DNA of 64,000 nt from Apoda limacodes. Its lineage: Eukaryota > Arthropoda > Insecta > Lepidoptera > Limacodidae. The stretch covers positions 3,586,803 through 3,650,802 of the forward strand of contig OX291550.1 in assembly GCA_946406115.1 (NCBI GenBank), given 5' to 3'. Numbering within the stretch: position 1 is the stretch's first letter; the number at the start of each line of letters is the position of its first letter. The notes beneath the pieces were generated by a model. The model worked only from the letters and a program-made list of their open reading frames with translations, searched no databases and had not been told where the DNA came from. The translations under genes and the position numbers were made by a program. Below, one piece after another: positions 57,045 to 64,000 of this stretch.

Positions 57045-58369
57045 TTTTGCTTTAATTTTATTGTTAAATCATTTAATGCTTACTTTTTTTTATTTTTTGT
57101 GATGGTTTATAATCATCTAAAAATTTCACTTATTTCAAATTTCTTTATTTTTCAATAAAAAATAACGAAGACTTTTCAAAGTCGTTGTTAAAAGATGTTA
57201 ATCAATTTGTTATTTTGTGTCTAATTACATTTTCGTCAAATATATGCGTTATTATCTCATAGTCTTACTTTTTTTTCTGTTCCGCTAATTAAGAAAAAAA
57301 TAAAAAAAAATACAAAAAAAAATGCCGGTATCTGCACTGCATTAAAACGGTTTTTATGCAAAAATGAAAGGATGCAGGGAAGTAAAAAATTACCGTTTCC
57401 TGTCTATTTTTCAAAACTAAAATAGTAACAGACAGTTTCCAACTATTCACTTTGCACTTTGCTGATTATGACGAATGATGAGTGTAAATTTGTAGTTGCA
57501 TCGTGGAATCGGGCCCAAGTCGTCTATCTATCTGGTATATACACATACCACGCCTGGTATAGACATAGATGGACGTGCCACACTGCATCTTCCAGCCCGT
57601 GGTTGTAACTCCAGGTTCTCTTAATATGCATCAGTTATCGGTTTGACGAGCGATGTGGCCTGCCATTTCCACCCACACACATCTTCTGTATTACATAAGT
57701 TATACTGTAAGCAACCAACCTTGTAATGTCGCTCTTGCTGGTACGGTACTTGATGTTTAATGGGGTTTGTCATCTTTTGAATTATGAAAGTTAAATAACT
57801 TTGTAATTTTCCTTTTCGTTTCTTTGGTCTGCGATGTGTACCTTTTATATACTAGTATTATCCATCTCTCATAATTTTGTTTATTTACAATATTCGCTAC
57901 ATGTCTCTTTTAAGGCCCTTCTGTCAATGTCATGATTGATGTTTAGTTTTAGGGTTGCGTACCTCAAATGTAAGAGCAACGGTAACGTTTTTGCACCGAT
58001 TCGGGTTCCTATCTATCCAACCTCTCTTTTGGGGAAGCTGATATTCGGAACAATAATAAATAAAGGTCATCCAGATAATTACTTAGGTGTAATACAGAGC
58101 CCTATTGCTGTTCAACTACCTGTCCGTCCGTATGTTTCAGGTGTCTAGAACGTAAGTGCAATGAGTTACATATCAGAAATTTAAATCTAGTAGGATATTG
58201 ACAGAATTATAATAGTATACTTTTTTCCTTAAAAATAAAGAAATTGTAGGTAGGCAAAGCAACATCGATCAAAATATGGGGTGAAGGCTAATTTATTCTC
58301 AAAAAATTGAAAACAGGTCTCTTGAAGTATTCACAAATTTACTGCTTGTGCTGTATACAAGTTTGTATA
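57045..58369. other. Flank of the Tc1 remnant, repeats
   Basis: Probably the 3' UTR of the Tc1 element to about 57265, then AT-rich DNA. A decayed 'agggttgcgtacctcaaa' repeat lies at about 57950-58145. No gene is seen. Confidence 0.4.
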
Positions 58370-60075
58370 CAAGGGGCATCACTCGCGCGTTACCAACCCT
58401 TCAGAAATCTAATAACTTCTTTCATGAAGAACCCCACACTCTAGTCTTTAGAGAAAACCTTGGCAGGGTAGTGAGGGAGCTTATTCTACAACTTGAGCAT
58501 TCGCAGGAGGAAGTCTCTGAAACCGCACTGTACGTGACGATTTAGGTTCTAAGGTGTGAGGATGAATTTCCTGCCGATGGCGAGCGATAGTAAAACGTAG
58601 GCGTAGGCATCATTTTAAACACATCCCATTATACAAGCGGTAGAACACATACACAGGGAGGCAAAGTCTCTCCTCAGACTTAAGGGGTTCTATACGGCTT
58701 GCGAGTTTAGGATCGTCAACGATTCTCACAGCCTGTCGTTGAACCGAGTCAAACGGGCCAAGCTGGTATCAGGGTGCAGCCGCCCAGAGATGGCAGCTGT
58801 ACTCCATATGGGCCGGACTTGCAACTTGTAAAGTAGCAACCTTTGCACCGCAGTGAAGTACTGCTTCGCTCTGTTGAGTAAACCAAGTTTTTTTGGACAC
58901 CACCTTACTTTTCTTGCAAATAATTTCGGAACTGAACATCGCTGTTGAACACAAAGGATCCCAATGCTCTTTGAGGTAGTAAGGGGTGTGTTCTGAAATT
59001 GTGGGACCTCAGTGAATGGGGTTTCTTAGCGGTAAATGCGCAGACTTTTCCCGTTCCAATGAGAGAACTTGGACTGAGTGGTCTCGATTTAAGACACAAG
59101 TTCTCCACGCTTTTCCTCCGCAACGGAACGAGCATAAAAAGCGTCTTCAATATTGTCATCTGCATAGTAATGAATGTTATTGGTGGACATCATGTCATTG
59201 ATATGCAGGAGAAACAGTGTAGGAGACAGCACAGAGCCTTGCGGGACTCCAGCATTGATGTCCATGCTATCAGAGCAACACCCGTCAACTACAGCTCGTA
59301 TGCGTCTGCCGGACAAAAAGCTAGCCACCCATTTGCACAAACCCTCGGGCATACCCTAAGGTGGCAACTTCGATGGACGACCCCGGTGCAAGACCCTTCC
59401 GAAGGTCTTCGCTATGTCCAGGCTACATGCCACTGCCCACCCTTAACTCTCAATGGCTAGTGCCCATCGGGGTGTGGATACACTTGAAGTTCACCAGTCG
59501 AGCGACCGTGGCTAAAGCCATATTGACGGTCACTGGCAAGTCGTGTTTTTCTAGGTATCTTAGAAGATGTGTGTTGATCACACGCTACATCACCTTGGGA
59601 GGTTATAGCGATTGGCTTGTAATTCGATAGATATGATCTATCGCCCTTTTTAGGCAACGGCTGCTCATTCGCAGTTATCCATGAAGACGGAAATTGCCTA
59701 GTGTAGTAGGAAAGCGTAAAAAGGCGCGTGAATACAGAACACAACTCAAGAGCACACTGTTTAGGTACCTCTGCTATGGTATATCGTCTGACCCACTTGA
59801 CTTATGAACGTTTAGGAAATTAAAATTTCCGGCATGGTCTTACCGCACCACGGTATATGGTAGCGCCTTCGTTGTTCATATTCGAGTTGGAGGCAAAGAG
59901 ACTGCCAAGTAGGTCGACTTTATCTTTAGCACTATGGGCCAAGTCATCATCGGTTTTTTGCAGTGGTGGTAACTACGACTGGAAAAAGTTCCCTTCGGCA
60001 GCTTTAGCAAGCGACCACAAACACGACTCTCAGAGGAATAGCTCGCAATTCACCCACTACTTTGGCCGATGACTT
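58370..60075 (-). mobile_element. Jockey/CR1-group LINE, minus strand, decayed
   Basis: Reading the minus strand, frames give FPSSWITANEQPLPKKGDRS, RQYGFSHGRSTGEL, CKWVASFLSGRRIRAVVDG, VPQGSVLSPTLFLLHINDMM with the catalytic HYYADDN, then the thumb and C-terminal segments down to 58370. It is the longest copy in the window, covering nearly the whole reverse transcriptase plus about 300 bp before it. The 3' UTR and poly(A) seen in its sisters are missing, so the end was lost after insertion. Many frameshifts are present. Confidence 0.88.
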
Positions 60076-61024
60076 TGAATTAAGCTCTGGTAGTTTATTT
60101 TTTACCAAACCCCGAGGCAGTATTTAATTTGCTTCCCAGAGCTCATGGCTCATGTTAATCGAGGTAACTGTTTTAGTAGCTGAACTAGATCTGTCGAAAA
60201 ATTATGGCGAATATCGTTTGCAAATAGTATTCATAGAACTTCACTTTAGGCATATGTCGTACGCTAGCGGTCGACATGCATGGAATTGTCAGTAGCGGTA
60301 GAGATGGGATGTCGAACGGAATTGGTTTGAAAAGGCAAATTAGTGATATAAGGTGACGGCTAAATAGTTTTGATTATGCAGTCACAAAAAAATGTTCGGT
60401 ACAAACATTGCTGGTAGCGATGGACTCTATTGATCATCAAAATGGAAAGTTATAGCGAAATTAGGAAAAAGGAGGCACAAGAGGGGTTTTTTGACCCTTC
60501 TTTTTTAAGGGAGTCATAAAAATGGGGAATCATATGGAAAAAAAGGGGTCTCAACAGGGATTTTTTGAAAAATCAAACAATATTTATTCAAATAGATTTC
60601 TAAGAACACTTTTGAATCGTCAACACAATGTAAACAATGTTAATTTCTGGCAAGAAGTTCTATTGAAATTTCTATTATTTCTATTAATAATACAATACTT
60701 TGATAATTAGCTAAAGAGTATACAATATGTACCGAAACACTTATTAGGTAATAAAAATAAGTTAGTAAGCTACTAAAAACAAAGTCAAACATGTCAATTA
60801 TTATTATTTGTGTTTATGTAGCATAGGGGGCGCACCATGTGGAGTGTCAAATATCGTCAATCGAGTGATGGAATTCAGATATTTAAGAGTATTCCGATTA
60901 ATATAAGTATAGTAAGTGGCATTAGCGCTATCATAATTATATTTTTGTACAATCGTATGTACATACATATACTTAAAACTATCCATAATATACATGAATA
61001 TAATATAATAATAAATATTATAAA

Positions 61025-61125
61025 TGCGAAAGTAAATCTGTCTTCACGCTGAAACCACTGTACCGATCAAGATGAAATTAGGCAGGCAGATAGTTTGAGT
61101 CTCGCAGAAGGACATAAGCTACTTG
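61025..61125 (-). repeat. RTE-type tail repeat, inverted
   Basis: 'gcgaaagtaaatctgtcttc', 'accactgtaccgatcaagat' and 'agatagtttgagtctcgcag' are the complement of the tail seen at 1577-2131. It lies inside the long inverted-repeat structure. The open frame that follows (to 61364) has no recognisable product. Confidence 0.6.
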
Positions 61126-61379
61126 AAACGTCAAGTATTATCAATTTTTTCCCCATAATTGAGGAGTTGCCGTTGAAATCCGACACCGATGACCGAATAC
61201 TAAGAAGTTTGCAAAAGCAGACCAGCCTCCACAAGCGGCACCCGTTTATAAGTATGACACATGAATCAGCCATCGCTTCGCTTAACCATGATTTAAAGAA
61301 CGTAACGACCCGACGCACATGCCAACACCGCAGAGACACTTTAAGAGAGCATGATACACTTTAGCAACTCCAATAAAAC

Positions 61380-61960
61380 CTCGATTGTACTATATTCATA
61401 TAACATATAATATTACACAGCAGACGTACATATGCATATATATATATATATATACACATACATGCACATATTCATAAATGAACATACAGACATATATTAA
61501 AACATATACATAAATATACAAATACATATAAAAGATATAAAAATAAAACTATATTAATATTAACATATACATAGGTCCTATCGAATTCAATCCTCGTTCG
61601 ACCGCCCGATAGCGGCAGGGCTGCGAACACGAGCGGGTGCTACACACAAACACGCACATAAACATATATGCACACACACATTCAAACAGACTTCGCACAC
61701 CCGAAAGTGGCCCAGCCCCTACACATCAGCCCGGCAACAAATGCACATCATTTAAACTACCATCACTTCGGAAACTAGCCTAAGGGGAGAAGAAGTGACA
61801 AGAAATTCCCGGATTTACATCTGTTACCAATCAGTCTAGTATAATATCTATCCTAGCTAATTAGTACATAATATCTATCCAAATATGTATATACACACAT
61901 ACACGTACGTACTCGTGTAACCTCGTTGTTGTTTAAAGTTTGTTCGGTACAATCATTGCT
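61380..61960. repeat. Low-complexity AC/AT-rich tract
   Basis: It contains (AT)n at about 61436-61454 and scattered 'acatacat', 'cacacaca' runs, interrupted at 61575-61640 by a GC-richer piece ('ttcgaccgcccgatagcggc'). Confidence 0.6.
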
Positions 61961-62114
61961 AGTGGCGATTAGCTTTTTGAGAAAAAGGGGCGTAAGAGAG
62001 ATTTTTTTTTAACCCCTCTTATGTAAGGAGAATCATAAAAGTCATTAAAATGGGGAATCATATGGACAGCTTATTGAAAAAAGAGGGGTCATAAAAAATA
62101 TTCTGTGACTACTC

Positions 62115-62530
62115 TTTTCAGGGTAACGGGGGTACCCAAAGAACCCTATTACTAAGACTCCGCTGTCCGTCCGTCCGTCTGTCTGTCGCCAGGCTGTATC
62201 TCATGAACTGCAATGAAATGTGATAGTTAGAGAGTTGAAATTTTCTCAGAAGATGTATTTCTGTAATAACAACAAATACTCATATTTAAGGTGGCTCCCA
62301 TACAACAAACGTGATTTATTTGTTCAATTTTGCTCGATATTGATAACGGCAAAATGTAGACGGTTAAAATATTCACAGAATATTTAGTTATGAGTATATA
62401 ACAGTTTAAAAATAAATTAAAATAAAACAAATATTAAAGGGGGACTCACATACAACAAACATGATTTTTATAGATAATGGTACGGAACCCTTCGTGCGCG
62501 AGTCCGACTCGCACTTGGCGATTTATTTTA
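62115..62530 (+). repeat. Lepidopteran dispersed repeat ('ggtaccc ... gtccgactcgcac')
   Basis: It runs from 'ggtacccaaagaacccta' through 'ctgtctgtcgccaggctgta' to 'gagtccgactcgcacttggc'. It is a fuller copy of the repeat at 8852-9130 and is inserted between the third partial copy and the right arm of the inverted-repeat structure. Confidence 0.75.
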
Positions 62531-63003
62531 AAAAGGGGGACTTTTGATGATTTGATGATTCACGAAAACACCTGTTGCGACCCCTCTTGTTTCTCATAAA
62601 GGAGTCCATATGAATCCCCATATTAATGGCTTTTATGACCCTAAAATAAGAGGGGTCACAAAAACCCCTGTTGCGACCCCTGTTTTTGTTTTCAAAAAAG
62701 GAGTCCATATGATTTCTCATTTTAATTACTTTTATGAACTCTAAAAAAGAAGGGGTCAAGATAATCCTCTCTTGTGCTCTTTTTTTTAAAAAGGGGTGTT
62801 GCCCTATAACTTCCCATTTTATGAACGATAGAGTCTATTTGAATCCTCTTCATCCCACTTACCGTGCGACATATGATTAAAGAGAAGTTCTAAGAATACG
62901 AAAAACTATTTGCAAACGATATCCGCCATGTTTTTTCAACATATCTAGTTCAAACTAGTCGATGTATCGACTAAAACAGTAACCGCGATTAACAAGCCAT
63001 GAG

Positions 63004-64000
63004 TAAATCAATTAAACATATCTCAAATTCGACATTATCTCTATCAGCACGAGAATCAGGCCCCAGGTCTCCCTGATCGTCATACCCGCACGCCGTGTAT
63101 ACGCCGAGCAATGACAGCAATGAGCGCTGCCGATCGTCCGGTGTCTGCGCAGCGAATCTTCAAGAGCTCTGGCAACCTTACTCACCGCCAGGAACACAGC
63201 ACTACTCAATGTTAGCGTTATTGTGGCCGCGTTTTTCTGTAAGGTGGAGGTACTTTGGGCTTCTACCAGTTTGGGCTGCTCATTCGGGCGTCTACTCGTT
63301 ATGCCCTGCGGCTATTAATGATTTTAAGCTTTCGCGACTTGTACACATTTAAAAGAAAATATATTTAACGAGTCGAAATCGCGTAAATATTATATAAAGT
63401 AATATATAAATATTATACATACCTTGATATATAAATACCTTTTTTGTTTTCCAACGTTTCGAGCAACTTACACTGATCGTATCACGAAAGGACTGACTTG
63501 CTATTATTGTTCTGTTGGCTTATTCAAACGAGTACTCGCTGTGCCTTTCCTAAGGCCAAGTTTTTTTTGGCTTTTTTCAGTTTCTCCTTAATGACTCATA
63601 AACGATGCATTTTTGTAAAAAATGTTTGACAGTAAATTCAGGTATATAAATTTTTTGTCAAGTCGTTAGGAAGATATGGTATTATTCATAAATGTTGGCG
63701 TTATAAAGCATATAGGTACCTAATATAAGTATTCATTGTCAGTTTCTGATAAAACTAACAAATGATTGGATTATCTTTGACCACTAACCAGCTCAACAAC
63801 GTCCTTTTACCTGCGCAGAACTCCAGCCTAAGCTTCTTTCTCAAAGAGCAAAGTATTCTCATTTCACAAAGGTTGAGACAATACCTATACCTACTATAAA
63901 ATGAAGCGACGGATATTTATTATCTGAATGGAACGTAGTTTTACATGACCACTTTGAAGTGACAGACGGAGATCCAGCAGGAGTTGAGTGGGTCAGACGC
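63004..64000. other. Right end of the window, no supported gene
   Basis: The GC-richer part at 63050-63330 ('aaccttactcaccgccagga', 'ctgtaaggtggaggtacttt', 'gggctgctcattc') resembles the 3' part of a dispersed lepidopteran retroelement. The rest is AT-rich DNA with nothing recognisable. Confidence 0.4.

Larger units (their letters stand above)
60142..63003. mobile_element. Long inverted-repeat structure (2.86 kb)
   Basis: The left arm (about 60142-60590) and right arm (about 62525-63003) are inverted copies at roughly 80 percent. Outer ends are 'ctcatggct..ttaatcgagg' and 'ccgcgattaacaagccatgag'. Landmarks in both arms include 'gatatcgtttgcaaatagt' and 'aatcatatgga'. A partial third copy in the left-arm orientation lies at 61943-62105. 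The interior holds unrelated repeats and no transposase. It may be a non-autonomous element with long terminal repeats or two separate inverted insertions. Confidence 0.6.

Noticed and set aside
61067..61364. Open frames on both strands over 61.07-61.36 kb
   Set aside because: The region starts inside an RTE-tail repeat and has no recognisable product on either strand.
62523..62759. 78-codon frame with internal repeats
   Set aside because: The peptide repeat merely reflects iterated 'gaggggtca' units in the inverted-repeat arm.

Overview
The window is nuclear DNA of an insect, very probably a moth or butterfly (Lepidoptera). It is AT-rich, its coding exons are split by GT-AG introns, and it is crowded with repeats typical of lepidopteran genomes: a jockey/CR1-group LINE with the characteristic 3' end, an RTE LINE, a tRNA-derived SINE, repeats ending in the 'gtccgactcgcac' motif, BEL/Pao and Ty3/gypsy LTR elements, and mariner, Tc1, PIF/Harbinger-like and TTAA-flanked MITE DNA elements. 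Nothing looks bacterial, and there is no rRNA, CRISPR array or operon.

Host-type genes are few and none could be named. (1) The 3' end of a spliced plus-strand gene lies at 1252-7246; its four exons join in phase and end in a stop. (2) Two long plus-strand Lys/Asn/Ser-rich exons lie at 25980-26995 and 29615-31264, the second with a very Cys-rich C-terminus. (3) A minus-strand intronless ORF of 391 codons lies at 40620-41795. (4) A minus-strand ORF at 12492-13361 is trapped between two outward-facing mariner 5' ends; a truncated copy follows in a 2.03-kb tandem duplication. These four low-complexity ORFs are similar in style and may be fast-evolving lineage-specific genes, but homology among them is not shown.

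Layout. 1-7.3 kb: spliced gene and its repeat-filled introns. 7.3-12.2 kb: MITEs, an old segmental duplication, a 34-bp tandem array, a SINE and a 56-bp minisatellite. 12.2-17.7 kb: composite mariner with an ORF, tandem duplication and LINE end. 18.7-25.15 kb: a three-level nest in which an RTE LINE is split by a short LINE/SINE tail, itself split by a young BEL/Pao element (568-bp LTRs, 5-bp target duplication, tRNA-Gln primer site, most of pol missing). 25.9-31.3 kb: the two Lys/Asn-rich exons. 31.3-40.5 kb: TTAA MITE, fold-back element, and LINE and BEL remnants. 40.6-41.8 kb: minus-strand gene. 43.16-49.36 kb: a decayed gypsy element with unequal LTRs. 49.4-64 kb: AT-rich DNA with a decayed ORF, a Tc1 remnant, a minus-strand LINE and a 2.9-kb long-inverted-repeat structure.

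The genes do not form a pathway. The window is a record of transposition, with some exons embedded in it or captured by it. All family names come from motifs read by eye; no database search was run.
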